Below are positions 45,609 to 57,439 of a stretch of DNA of 64,000 nt, in pieces. Every line of letters begins with the position of its first letter. The stretch's first letter is position 1. The notes below the pieces were generated by a model. It was given only the letters and a program-made list of their open reading frames with translations, searched no databases and had not been told where the DNA came from. Source of the stretch: Lamellibrachia columna (lineage: Eukaryota > Annelida > Polychaeta > Sabellida > Siboglinidae); assembly GCA_963662155.1 (NCBI GenBank), contig OY759269.1, positions 11,886,074-11,950,073 of the forward strand. Direction: 5' to 3'. Position numbers and translations under genes: made by a program.

Positions 45609-46335
45609 ATCCCGTAACCCGTAGTGTCGTTGGGGCACCACCGATGACCTTGAAACCAGCTGTCTCCACTTCTTCCTGTCGTCTGCCACCCTTTGTGTCT
45701 CTGAGAAGTCCAGGCCTGTCCACTCTTTGATGTTGTCCTCCCACCTCTTCCTCTGTCTTCCTCGTCTTCTTGCTCCCTTAACGGTGCCTTGCAGGATGGT
45801 CTTTGTCAGGCCGGATGTTCGTGAGACGTGCCCATACCATTTCAGCTTCCGTCTCTTTACGTTAGGAGACCTTCATAGGGCCCGATGGCTTGTTTGATTC
45901 TGTTGTGGACCTCTTTGTTGGTTACATTGTCCTTGTATGAGATGCAAAGGATCTTTCGATAGCACCTCATTTCCATTGGTTGTACTCTTCTTTGTAGTTC
46001 GGCTGTAAAAGTGCATGTCTCGCATGCGTATAGAAATATTGACACGACAAGTGATCGCATCAGTCTGATGTTGGATGGAAGGGTGATGTTTTTATCTTTC
46101 CACATTGGTTTCAGTCTTTTCATCGCAGCTGTTGTCTGGGCATTCATTGAAATTATCTCAAGTTTGGATCCCACATCCGTGATAACTGAACACGAGTACT
46201 TGAACTTGGACACTGGTACTAATCTTTGTCCATTCACTGTGATCTTCTTGTTGATGCCATTGATGTTGTTGGTCATTAGCTTGGTTTTCTTAGCAATAAT
46301 TTCCAATCCGTATGGAACCAGTATTATACTTATCG
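45566..46335 (-). mobile_element. LINE 3' fragment with ATG-repeat tail
   Basis: The minus strand from about 46330 encodes PYGLEIIAKKTKLMTNN, then VPVSKFKYSCSVITDVGSKL, LMRSLVVSIFLYACETCTFT and MEMRCYRKILCISYKDNVTN: the RT thumb and C-terminal region of an endonuclease-type LINE. After a frameshift near 45860 it continues with a W-Y-G-H-V block and a basic GARRRGRQRKRWED stretch. It ends in a (CAT)n run at 45566-45607, i.e. an (ATG)n tail. Palm and endonuclease are missing. Confidence 0.88.
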
Positions 46336-46339
46336 CGTC

Positions 46340-46980
46340 CGTCCTGGTGAGGGGCGAATAGTGCTGTCATTGTTAACCCGGGCTGCGACCGATCCGGTAT
46401 GTTCTGTGTATTGATCGTCATCACGTGGTGTGTCTGGGGCGTCATCCGCTCGGTGGCGCCAATCTCCTTTACAAGCGTTACTATTTGCACATAGCTGGGA
46501 CATGGGTTAGTGAAAGCGGCAGAGCGTGTCCACACTCATGTGGGTCATGCTCACTGCACATCTGGGGCCCCATGCTGCTCCGAGATCCCTCGTCTGGTTA
46601 GCCTGGTGCCTCATAGTGACAAGTATCCATTGGTTACCTCGAGGAGGTTACGACGAGAGTCTTGTTTTAGGAGAGGCTCTTGTACTGGCAGACGAGGCTT
46701 ATCCACGCGGTGCTTGTCGTTTCGCAAAAACTAGCCAGCGGTGGAAGCTGAAAGCGGAGGTGATAAGCACAACTATCCACTACCACACTTGACGCGTCAC
46801 TAAAACCTGCACTGCAAGCAGCACCAACCAACAAGGTTAGCAGCACACAAACAATACCAATTCAGAGTTGGCTATCATTCTGACGTGGCTGGCGCAGCCA
46901 CTTGAGTAGCACTTCTGTCTATCTCGACAAATGCGTTCTCTCCCTTTGAAATTTTACTTGTACAATATTTACTGAGTCAG
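46340..46980. other. no gene recognised
   Basis: Moderately GC-rich; short open frames on both strands without recognisable domains. Confidence 0.45.
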
Positions 46981-46984
46981 TCTT

Positions 46985-47190
46985 AAGTGAATTGAGGACG
47001 GACTTTTAAGTGAATTGACTGGAGGAACCTTTAAGTGAATTGACTGGAGGAACCTTTAAGTGAATTGACTGGAGGAACCTTTAGGTGAATTGAGAAGAGC
47101 TCTTTAAGATAATTGAGAAGATTGAGAAGGGACATTTAAGTGAATTGAGGAGGGACCTTTAAGTGAATTGAGGAGAGACCTTTAAGATAA
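46985..47190. repeat. short 25-27 bp tandem repeat, about 7 copies
   Basis: CTTTAAGTGAATTGACTGGA recurs with degenerating neighbours (GAATTGAGGAGGGACC). Confidence 0.85.
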
Positions 47191-47689
47191 TTATATTATT
47201 ATGTAGATAAAATCATGGATCATTGTACGCTTTGATCTTCCTAGTTAGCATGTTGTCAATTTAGCTTAGTGCAATGGCCTTTGTACTATTCATGCCTTAG
47301 AAAAAGTATGTACTTATTTTCATTAGTTATACAGAGATACTTCGTAGAAGTTCATTATGGGTAAGTATCTGATATAAGCCTATCATTACACAGGATATAA
47401 CATTTAACTGAATATTCTTGGTTGTTATTTGCAATATTTTCTGTGAGTTAATAATGTGAATTTCTGTGAGTTCAAAAAAATTAATAATAGTTAAAATTTG
47501 TTAAACCTGAATTTAACACTAGCATGTTATGAATGTAGCATATGGTGCATATGGTGCATATGGTGCATATCAATCTGTAGTTTGCATTTAATGTTGTTAT
47601 TTGGAATATTCTTGCATGCATCATCACAAGTCTGTGTTGTTGTGTTATGTATCAATTAATAATGGTAAATAATACAGTTAGTTCTATAA

Positions 47690-48157
47690 AAATGGATTCT
47701 ATGACTCATTTTCCTAACTGTATTATTAAAGCTCTAGTTCATGATGTGAATAAATCTAAATTTTAGCACGACAGTGGCTGTGTATATAAACAGCGCTGCA
47801 GACGGATACTCAATGTGACGTAATGGTAAGATTATACAGCTCCAACAAATGTGTTCAAAATCAATCAAAATAGTCTTTTTTCTAATAATAGCACAAATTC
47901 TGGTTATGTTTTATATATACCAAACATTACAATCACAAAGTTACCCGTATCATTAGAGCAAACCACAGTGATATTAACGACTGCGCCTACTTCTGGCACG
48001 GGCCTACTCGATCTCGGCCCGTGACATTACGCCTGCCGAAAGTAGGCGCCTACTTCTGGCACGGGGATACTTTCGGCCTGCTACGCTGGATCTTGTCCCC
48101 CCCCCCGCACGGGAATAGGTAAATGTCGACAATTGTTAGCGGTCCGTTAGTAGGTCT
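47690..48157. repeat. duplicated segment, copy 1
   Basis: About 460 bp repeated at 49338-49796. Shared landmarks are CATTTTCCTAACTGTATTAT, GTGGCTGTGTATATAAACAG and CTACTTCTGGCACGG. Contains GTAGGCGCCTAC (perfect 12-bp palindrome) and inverted GCCGAAAGTA/TACTTTCGGC. Copy 1 has about 20 bp (ATGATGTGAATAAATC) that copy 2 lacks. Confidence 0.92.
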
Positions 48158-48309
48158 AATGCACCCGAATATATGACAATAACAGAGCCATTTTTGGTAT
48201 CGGATTACTTGTTACCTTGAAAGAAACAAATAAACTGCCGCATAGAACAAGCTGTCGTGTCAAAGACAGATGACTGACTCACACAATGACCTGCACTAGT
48301 GTTCCCTAT

Positions 48310-48455
48310 TACGACGTATACCTGACGTACAATGATCTGTGTTCCCTATTACGACCTACCTGACGTACAATGATCTGTGTTCCCTATTACGACCTACACC
48401 TGACGTACAATGATCTGTGTTCCCTATTACGACCTACCTGGTGTACAATGATCTG
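48310..48455. repeat. tandem repeat, about 43-46 bp, 4 copies
   Basis: GTGTTCCCTATTACGACCTA and GACGTACAATGATCT recur four times. Confidence 0.9.
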
Positions 48456-48862
48456 TCATGACAGCCAGTACAGCCACCAGTAATTTACGACCAACATCGG
48501 CGGTGATAGAGATCCAATGTAAACTTTAACCAGACCTGTTTTGCTTACTCACTGATCCGCGTCGGCCCGAGGCGCATATGTTATAAGAATATTGTTCATT
48601 GATACCGGTTTGCTCAGTCACACGCTTACTCCTACGGACATACAAAAGAACACAAACAACTGTGTCATTCATCAACTCAACAATGCTGTGGTGGTGGCTA
48701 ATGCATGCAGAACAGTACTAATGGAATGTACAGGAACCATAGAGGCGGTCCAGCATAGTTTTATTAACAGGAATGTGTAAATATAATATAAGAACATGCG
48801 TATCTTCACAAAGAAGGACAAATGATTGAACACAAAGACACATTGCCCGGCTCACCTAGCAC

Positions 48863-48997
<135 letters not shown>

Positions 48998-49087
48998 CAG
49001 TGTGATGTTATTAACAACTGAATTGTCAAATGTCTGCCAGGACGAATCATAAATAAATTGACGATAATTGTTGGAATCAGGCGAAGG

Positions 49088-49336
49088 TCCACGGGAGTAG
49101 ATTACACCACGGGAGTAGATTGCTCCACGGGAGTAGATTACACCACGGGAGTAGATTGTTCCACGGGAGTAGATTGCTCCACGGGAGTAGATTGCTCCAC
49201 GGGAGTAGATTGCTCCACGGGAGTAGATTACTCCACGGGAGTAGATTACTCCACGGGAGTAGATTGCTCCACGGGAGTAGATTGCTCCACGGGAGTAGAT
49301 TGCTCCACGGGAGTAGATTGCTCCACGGGAGTAGAT
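49088..49336. repeat. 18-bp minisatellite, 14 copies
   Basis: CCACGGGAGTAGATTGCT with TTACAC and TTACTC variants. It directly abuts copy 2 of the 460-bp duplication. Confidence 0.97.
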
Positions 49337-49337
49337 A

Positions 49338-49796
49338 AAAATGGATTATATATGACTCATTTTCCTAACTGTATTATTAAAGCTCTAGTTCAACTTTTAG
49401 CACGACAGTGGCTGTGTATATAAACAGCGCTGCAGACGGATACTCGGTGTGACGTAATGGTAAGATTATACATCTCCAACAAATGTGTTCAAAATCATTC
49501 AAAATAGTCTTTTTGTTAATAATTGCACAAATTCTGGTTATGTTTTATATATACCAAACATTACAATCACAAAGTTACCTGTATCATTAGAGCAAACCAC
49601 AGTGATATTAACGGCTGCGCCTACTTCTGGCACGGTCCTATTCGATCTCGGTCCATGACATTACGCCTGCCGAAAGTAGGCGCCTACTTCTGGCACGGGG
49701 ATACATTCGGCCTGCTACGCTGGATCTTGTCCCCCCCCCACCCCCGCGCGGGAATAGGTAAATGTCGACAATTGTTAACGGTCCGTTAGTAGGCGA
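49338..49796. repeat. duplicated segment, copy 2
   Basis: Second copy of 47690-48157, about 95% identical by eye, 1.65 kb downstream. The intervening arrays (4 x 44 bp, CA/CGCA, 18 bp) are not repeated after it. Confidence 0.92.
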
Positions 49797-49896
49797 AACG
49801 CAAGCAGGAACAGTTTCATCTTCTCTGACAGCCGATGGAACTTTGTGAACGCGCCACCGCCGTTCCACAACGCCTATAGTAAACACCTTGTTGAAA

Positions 49897-50385
49897 ACTT
49901 ACTCTTGTATCGACGCCGTGCTTCCGGTTAGTTATTCCTCCTGAATGAACATTTACTCTTGTATCGACGCCGTGCTTCCGGTTAGTTATTCCTCCTGAAT
50001 GAACACTTACTCTTGTATCGACGCCGTGCTTCCGGTTAGTTATTCCTCCTGAATGAACACTTACTCTTGTATCGACGCCCCGCTTCCGGTTAGTTATTCC
50101 TCCTGAATGAACACTTACTCTTGTATCGACGCCGTGCTTCCGGTTAGTTATTCCTCCTGAATGAACACTTACTCTTGTATCGACGCCCTGCTTCCGGTTA
50201 GTTATTCCTCCTGAATGAACACTTACTCTTGTATCGACGCCGTGCTTCCGGTTAGTTATTCCTCCTGAATTAACACTTACTCTTGTATCGACGCCGCGCT
50301 TCCGGTTAGTTATTCCTCCTGAATGAACACTTACTCTTGTATCGACGCCCTGCTTCCGGTTAGTTATTCCTCCTGAATGAAAACT
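49897..50385. repeat. 54-bp minisatellite, 9 copies
   Basis: Units CACTTACTCTTGTATCGACG plus CCGTGCTTCCGGTTAGTTAT plus TCCTCCTGAATGAA. On the minus strand each copy has AAGAGTAAGTG, an exact GTAAGT. 54 nt is 18 codons, so a minus frame runs through it. Confidence 0.96.
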
Positions 50386-50479
50386 ATCGCCGTTTAACCA
50401 CCGGCGTATAAGGGATCCAAGCCACAGGCAAGGAAAAGCAACTGTTTCAAGTCGGTGAATATATCGAGTTTGTCCTGGC

Positions 50480-51400
50480 GCAGAAGTAATTAGAGAGTGG
50501 TGTACGTGCCCTGCCACAGAAGTAGTTAGGGAGTAGAGTACGTGCACCGCCACAGAAGTAGTTAGGGAGTAGAGTACGTGCCCTGCCACAGAAGTAGTTA
50601 GAGATTGGTGTACGTGCCCTGCCACAGAAGTAGTTAGGGAGTAGAGTACGTGCCCTGCCACAGAAGTAGTTAGGGAGTAAAGTACGTGCCCTGCCACAGA
50701 AGTAGTTAGAGATTGGTGTACGTGCCCTGCCACAGAAGTAGTTAGGGAGTAGAGTACGTGCACCGCCACAGAAGTAGTTAGGGAGTAGAGTACGTGCCCT
50801 GCCACAGAAGTAGTTAGAGATTGGTGTACGTGCCCTGCCACAAAAGTAGTTAGGGAGTAGAGTACGTGCACCGCCACAGAAGTAGTTAGGGAGTGGAGTA
50901 CGTGTCCCGCCACAGAAGTAGTTAGGGAGTGGAGTACGTGCCCCGCCACAGAAATAGTTAGGGAGTGGTGTACGTGCCCCGCCACAGAAGTAAAGTACGT
51001 GTCCCGCCACATAAGTAGTTAGAGAGTGGTGTACGTGCCCCGCCACAGAAGTAGTTAGAGAGTAAAGTACGAGTCTGGCCACATAAGTAGTTAGAGAGTG
51101 GTGTACGTGCCCCGCCACAGAAGTAGTTAGAGAGTAAAGTACGTGTCCCGCCACTGAAGTAGTTAGAGAGTAAAGTACGTGCCCAGCCACAGAATTATTT
51201 AGAGAGTAAAGTACGTTCCCCGCCACATAAGTAGTTAGAGAGTGGAGTACGTGCCCCGTCATAGAAGTAGTTAGAGAGTAAAGTACGTGCCCAGCCACAT
51301 AATTAGTTAGAGAGTGGAGTACGTGCCCCGTCATAGAAGTAGTTAGAGAGTAAAGTACGTGTCCCGCCTCTGAAGTAGTTAGAGAGTAAAAGTATAGTAC
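50480..51400. repeat. 36-bp minisatellite, about 25 copies
   Basis: Units GTACGTGCCCTGCCACAGAA plus GTAGTTAGGGAGTAGA. Three-unit ordering (GATTGGTGT, GAGTAGAGT, GAGTAAAGT) recurs between 50580 and 50880, about 108 bp higher-order. 36 nt is 12 codons; open frames on the minus strand are artefacts. Confidence 0.95.
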
Positions 51401-51428
51401 GTGCCCCACCACAATCGGTTCTTCCTCT

Positions 51429-53229
51429 CAGTAGGGGAGACCGGGATACGTAACACGAAACACGTTCAGGTTTTCTATTTTCATGCAGTTAATTTAATGG
51501 TAGGCTGATTATTTGATATCTAACAGCTTTGGTAATTTGCGTGAACTTGTATTATGTTTCGTTTCCAACATTTAGACAATGTGCACCAACATTGAGACAA
51601 TGTGAACATACAAACGTTACACTCACGGCGGTGACACGCCAGGTGATGTCAGGCGGGATGCAGTGAACCAAGTTGTGGTTGATGGGAAATCCATTTACCG
51701 AGTTGCTCTAAACCTGGAGATTTCTCGCCATATGTTAACAAGAGTTGCAAGTTGCGTTTAGTGTGCTATATTTTAGTGTGCTATATTTTAATTGGAAACC
51801 AAATTTTCGCATCGGCTGGTGTTCAATCTAAACGAAGAAAGTGAACTTGCCTATTATTTTAAAAGATGATCCACGGTCTGTCTACAAAGGCAACCAAGAA
51901 ACTAACCCATGAACTTGCGTTGAGGAACGAAAAGAATATGCCGCATACATCCTGGCACGTGAGAAAAAGGAGGCAGGACGCGATTGGCTCGCTGGTTTTA
52001 TGAAGAGAAATGAAACGGTTAGTCTGCGAAAGCCTAAGGCTACAAGCATTGGACGTGGAATAGGTTTCAACAGAGTGTCTATTGGTATGTTCTTCGCTAA
52101 TTTAGAGGCTCTCTTGATGAAACACAAATTTGGCCCAGCACAAATCTACAATCTAGATGAGTCGGGTATCAGCACCATTCAAACTCCTGACAAGGTCATC
52201 ATAAAACAGGTCGGACAGATCACATCTGCTGAACGAGGCGTCCTAGTCACAATGTGCGCATGCATAAACGCAACTGGAAACACAATTCCTCCTATTTTCA
52301 TTTTCCCACGTGTCCACTTCAAGGAACACGTGCTCAACATTGCTAGCTCCTCCTGGATCAGTAGGAGCAGCAAATAAGTCGGGGTGGATGAACAGTGAGA
52401 TTTTTGTATCTTATCTACGGCACTTCACCAAACACACCAACTGCTCCAAGAACAACAAAGTGCTACTGATCATGAACACTCACGACACTGACGCGCCTCC
52501 TGGACCTTGGCAGCAGACAACACCGCCTCCTGGACCTCGGCAGCAGACAACACCGCCTCCTGGATCACAGCAGCAAACAACACTGCCTCCTGGACCTTGG
52601 CAGCAGACAACACCGCCTCCTGGACCACAGCAGCAGATAACACCGCCTCCTGGACTACAAGCAGCAGACAGTGCCGTGTCATGTCCCGCAGCAGCTTGAC
52701 ATGCCATCGACGTCGACAGATTCGTTGCAGAACTCGGCATGTGACGTCAGACCTTATCCGAAGGCAAAGCCAAGAACATAGCCTGTTAAAGAAAGATAAC
52801 GTGGTCGATCGCGTGTCTTGACAGACACGTCAGAGAAGCAACAGTTCACCGAAGACACGCTGAAACATAATAGGCGTAAACCACCGAAGACAACGAAGAA
52901 AGCAGCATTTAAATACATAGATCTTCGGTTCCAGTCATATTCTGATAGAGAGCAAGCAGTGACAGATCTATCGATGGTAGACAGTGGTGATGAAGAACTG
53001 GATGCAACTACCCTGGGTCCCAATGATTACGTCATGGTGACATTTGCGTATAAGAAGGCCACACGCCATTATGTGGGCATGATTGTTAAACCAGCAGATG
53101 AATTTGAAATTACTTTCTGAAATGTAGTCAGAAGAGTGTTACTGCTGCTGGTTCACAATCCCTGACGAGGAAGACATCGTCGATGTGCCGATTGATGACA
53201 TTGTTACGCGCTTGCCTCTCCCACTGTGA
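51429..53229 (+). mobile_element. pogo-type (psq/DDE) DNA transposon, inactive
   Basis: It begins with a terminus-like CAGTAGGGGAGACCGGGATA. 51606-51757 encodes a pipsqueak-type HTH (GDTPGDVRRDAVNQVVVDGK, then SIYRVALNLEI) ending in a stop. 51958-52340 encodes DWLAGFMKRNETVSLRKPKA, the first catalytic Asp in IYNLDESG and QVGQITSAERGVLV; after a frameshift near 52340 follow GSVGAANKSGWMN and LLIMNTHDT, where the second catalytic Asp (normally in DNH) is Asn. The C-terminal domain is at 52818-53120 (DYVMVTFAYKKATRHYVGMI), then, frameshifted, EEDIVDVPIDDIVTRLPLPL and a stop at 53229. Dead. Confidence 0.9.
52495..52665. repeat. 30-bp repeat inside the pogo transposase, 6 copies
   Basis: CGCCTCCTGGACCTTGGCAG plus CAGACAACAC (10 codons, PPGPWQQTTP-like) inserts a proline/glutamine repeat between the catalytic and C-terminal domains. 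Confidence 0.95.
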
Positions 53230-54295
53230 TTGGTGGGACAACCCGCACGAAGATGGTGGTGGTGTTTAATGTTGACTTATCTCAGCATTGCCCTCTCCCA
53301 CTGTGATTGGTGGGACAACCCGCACGAAGAGGGTGGTGGTGTTTAATGTTGACTTATCTCAGCATTGCCCTCTCCCACTGTGATTGGTGGGACAACCCGC
53401 ACGAAGAGGGTGGTGGTGTTTAATGTTGACTTATCTCAGCATTGCCCTCTCCCACTGTGATTGGTGGGACAACCCGCACGAAGAGGGTGGTAGTGTTTAA
53501 TGTTGACTTATCTCAGCATTGCCCTCTCCCACTGTGATTGGTGGGACAACCCGCACGAAGAGGGTGGTAGTGTTTAATGTTGACTTATCTCAGCATTGCC
53601 CTCTCCCACTGTGATTGGTGGGACAACCCGCACGAAGAGAGTGGTGGTGTTTAATGTTGACTTATCTCAGCATTGCCCTCTCCCACTGTGATTGGTGGGA
53701 CAACCCGCACGAAGAGGGTGGTGGTGTTTAATGTTGACTTATCTCAGCATTGCCCTCTCCCACTGTGATTGGTGGGACAACCCGCACGAAGAGGGTGGTG
53801 GTGTTTAATGTTGACTTATCTCAGCATTGCCCTCTCCCACTGTGATTGGTGGGACAACCCGCACGAAGAGGGTGGTGGTGTTTAATGTTGACTTATCTCA
53901 GCATTGCCCTCTCCCACTGTGATTGGTGGGACAACCCGCACGAAGAGGGTGGTGGTGTTTAATGTTGACTTATCTCAGCATTGCCCTCTCCCACTGTGAT
54001 TGGTGGGACAACCCGCACGAAGAGGGTGGTAGTGTTTAATGTTGACTTATCTCAGCATTGCCCTCTCCCACTGTGATTGGTGGGACAACCCGCACGAAGA
54101 GGGTGGTAGTGTTTAATGTTGACTTATCTCAGCATTGCCCTCTCCCACTGTGATTGGTGGGACAACCCGCACGAAGAGGGTGGTAGTGTTTAATGTTGAC
54201 TTATCTCAGCATTGCCCTCTCCCACTGTGATTGGTGGGACAACCCGCACGAAGAGAGTGGTGGTGTTTAATGTTGACTTATCTCAGCATTGCCCT
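53213..54295. repeat. 77-bp minisatellite, 14 copies, born at the pogo 3' end
   Basis: The first unit (53213-) contains the last codons and stop of the pogo transposase (CCTCTCCCACTGTGA). Every later copy repeats that piece plus TTGGTGGGACAACCCGCACG and GTTTAATGTTGACTTATCTC. Copies are nearly identical (GGTGGTG/GGTAGTG, GAGGG/GAGAG). Confidence 0.97.
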
Positions 54296-54299
54296 CGGT

Positions 54300-56010
54300 G
54301 AAAATGTTGTTCCATTCTGCGAATGTGCCTACGGAGTAGGGCATATGTCCTACGGAAGAGACATACGGGGCAAGGCCGGTTATCAATAAAAGTGTTTGAA
54401 AGACAATGTTGGATTATGTGCGTGAAACTTCAACTTGTAAAATTTAACACAACTATACCATGCTCATTTTTTTAATGAAAAAATATTTTATTTTAGTCTC
54501 TTCTCGATTTTGTTTGGAAATGATATATCAACCAAATATGCAGATTATGGTGGAGCTTAGCATACAATGTTCCAATGTATTATATCTCATATATTTTTGG
54601 CACCCTCTCACAGTCGACTCGACCTCGTTGTATAAGTTTGCTGGACGCGGTTATCGCGTAAACAGGGCAGACATATTTTGTATTTATCACACGTGTAAAC
54701 AAGGTAAAACCCCAACGAGGCATGTTATTATTGTCTAGTATAGTTATGTGGTAAGCAGACTGTGCAGGCAATTAAACCCCCTACAATAAAAGAAACCACA
54801 TTAGCACATATGCTAGACTACTTCCTTATTTTCACGGCACACACGGCCGCCAACAAAACGTAGCTGGGTTATAATCTGTAGAAATATCAAAACAATAGAC
54901 CCATTTTTCCAAACGATGTTTAAACAAAGAATCCTCAAAAATTATTTGAATAACATATTCTCAGTACACATCTAGCATGAACACGTTTATGATTGATTAT
55001 TAGAAACAGTGGTTGTCCAGTGTGCTGGCCTGAATTAGACAATTTCTGTTAAAATCACAACTGCAACCAACTATGAAATTGTGATGTGAAGACACCGTTC
55101 AAAGAAGATGCGATTCAATTATAATAACAAACATTTGAATAGGATAACAGTAATGTTACTGTGTACATCTGATAAAACTACATAGTACCCTGTACTGGAA
55201 AAATGACAACATTTTTGATCGAAAAGTACACTTAAACACATATGGGGCAGACAGACGGTGCAAAGAACAATGGTCGGGAAGACGCTAAACATCCCTCCTC
55301 GGTTGATTTAACCCACTGCGAACCAGGTTCAAGGATGTTCTAAGTTGTTGTGTGTGAATAGTTTAAGTAATATGCGCAGTCGCTTTAATAAAAGAGTGCG
55401 AACTGTTGTTAAAATACTCGAAAGAATTGACTTCCATCGTTATATCGGGTAACTTGCGAAAGTGTGAATATAACCTTATGCTATAATATTATAGAGGCGG
55501 AGCAATTTTTTGCCATTTTCATTTGATTTTTTTATAATAGTTTTTGTAATAGTTTGTCTGATGATTTCAGCGAAACGAAATAACAAGTTTGGAAAAACGA
55601 ACTACGCAGGTTTGACTTAGCGAGAAATGAGTGTGTGTCGAGACGAGAGAAAACCTGTGATTGAAGTCAATGTCCTTTTTTCTCCCGGGATGACGAACTG
55701 ATGGTTACGCAACGTCGGATAAGCGTCGATCACTCGTCGGGCGCAGAGTTCCGTCCATTGTTTACGGCGCGCCAAGTCAATGGATTGAAGCCGCTGCCAG
55801 CGACTAACGCTCCGGTTTGATAAACATGCAACGTTTTTCTCAAGATAGCCGACGCTAAATGTAGCACTTTACTGTCAGGGCGCCTGAATTGTGAACACGT
55901 TAACAACCTTCACCGGGTATCCGAGATAGCATCTCGAGATCTGTGAACGATATCTGCTTAGAAGACATGTTGATATGTAACGTATATTTGTTTAAGTTAG
56001 GAATAATACA
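54300..56010. other. no gene recognised
   Basis: AT-rich. 55290-55390 is a diverged relative of 26340-26450. No 3' terminal inverted repeat for the pogo element was found in the first few hundred bases. Confidence 0.5.
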
Positions 56011-56016
56011 GCCAAA

Positions 56017-56179
56017 ATGTGGTTCATGTTGAAAAAACTCTTAAGGCAACGCATAAAATTCGCGGCAGAATTACGACCCATCCATCCAACTATTTGTTTT
56101 GAGCATAACGACCAGACGCCTTCAGATGTGATAAAGCCGTTGTTGTTGTTAAAACCAACCGGCGACAAAATTCCGGGTG
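56017..56179 (+). CDS. possible first exon of an unknown gene
   Basis: The open frame begins MWFMLKKLLRQRIKFAAELR and continues into SDVIKPLLLLKPTGDKIPG, where it runs into GTGTGTGTGCG and could splice (G|GTGTGT). It has a coding-like residue mixture, but I recognise no family. Confidence 0.25.
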
Positions 56180-56639
56180 TGTGTGTGCGTATGTGTGAGT
56201 GAGTGAGCGAGCGTGCGAGCGTGCGAGCGTGCGTGCGTGCGTGCGTGTGTGTGTCGACATGACAGACATTACAGGGCGACAGACTGAATACCTTACATGG
56301 AACTCGCGTCTACCTCACCCTCAACTAAACGAAAAGAGGTTCCTACGTTAACTACGACATAATACGTCTGCAATTGGTGTAGATTCCGCACGGTGTGTTT
56401 CAGCCCGAATCTTCCGCTGTCGGGACATCCGTCGACACGACCACATGCGACACGAAAGAAACTCACTTTCCTTTTAGATAAATCATGAAGGCTCTCGCAC
56501 GTCACGTGGCGTAAGACGTAAGGCGCATATTGTATCGACACTGCTACGCTTGTGAGGTGGACGATCTAAGCCAATCATTCAAAAGATTCACCATAGTTAG
56601 TTGTCTTCCGATATTTTAACGTGCGTGCACTTTGACGAG

Positions 56640-56813
56640 GCCATACAGGACTTTAATGCGACCGAGGTGTTGAAAGATTGGTTGGTAGTATTAGTAAATG
56701 CAAATGTGAAACTTTCCGACTTGACGGATGATCAGATGTGCGCTGTTAAGAGTTTGTTAAACGATTCCCATTCAGAAGTCTGGGGGAAATGCGTACCTCA
56801 CGGCGACTTGTAA
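56640..56813 (+). CDS. possible terminal exon of an unknown gene
   Basis: The frame has EVLKDWLVVLVNANVKLSDL and DDQMCAVKSLLNDSHSEVWG, ending at a TAA at 56811-56813. GCGAATAAAGG (AATAAA) follows about 15 nt later. It looks helical and acidic. No clear acceptor with a pyrimidine tract precedes it, and its link to 56017-56179 is only proximity. Confidence 0.3.
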   Translation, partial: AIQDFNATEVLKDWLVVLVNANVKLSDLTDDQMCAVKSLLNDSHSEVWGKCVPHGDL

Positions 56814-56829
56814 ATGTTCTAAAAGCGAA

Positions 56830-57435
56830 TAAAGGTGTAAAAACGTACTTGTATCTTGATGTTTTTTCGTAGTATAAGTAAGTTAGCATACAATATATAT
56901 ATCTTTCAATCTGTATATATATTATCGAGGAATGAACTTATTTTGTTATTGAAAATTTTTGTGCATTTTTAGAATTAGACTAGTCAGTACCCAGAACTTT
57001 TGCAGTATACTTTTATGTAGACACCATAGTACATGTTGAACACTGTGTGGGCTATTTATGCAAACATATACCCTTCCCAAAAACATACAATAATTTGACA
57101 TAAACCCTTCCTCCAAAACATTTTTCTTTCATACAAATGTTAACAGTCAACACATACCAATTCCCTGCACTCAAATATTTAATTACTATTTAAATTAAAA
57201 CCTGTCAAAACATGTTTATACTTGAACATTATTTACTCTACTTTTGCGTTAATAGGTGAAATAGCTGTGATTATCGAAAGACGAGAACATGCCATGGATG
57301 ACACACGAGAACTGTGTTTTGTAAACAACAGTGATTGACACAATACAACTGACAGCCAACTGACACAGTTCACACAAATTGGACATAGCATCAACTGTAA
57401 ATACAACATCAACAAAGGTGGGGAAACAGTCGATA
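56830..57435. other. no gene recognised
   Basis: AT-rich unique sequence before the 48-bp array. Confidence 0.5.
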
Positions 57436-57439
57436 ACAC

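Noticed and set aside
46510..46792. Plus-strand frames of 74 and 88 codons
   Set aside because: Overlapping in two frames, no domain, no splice or start support.
49816..51412. Minus frames of 398 and 321 codons
   Set aside because: They run through the 54-bp and 36-bp arrays, both multiples of three.
56017..56179. Resemblance of the N-terminus to the gasdermin/pejvakin family
   Set aside because: Only a loose pattern (basic helix, then L-x-P and PLLLLK); spacing and key residues do not fit well enough to name it.
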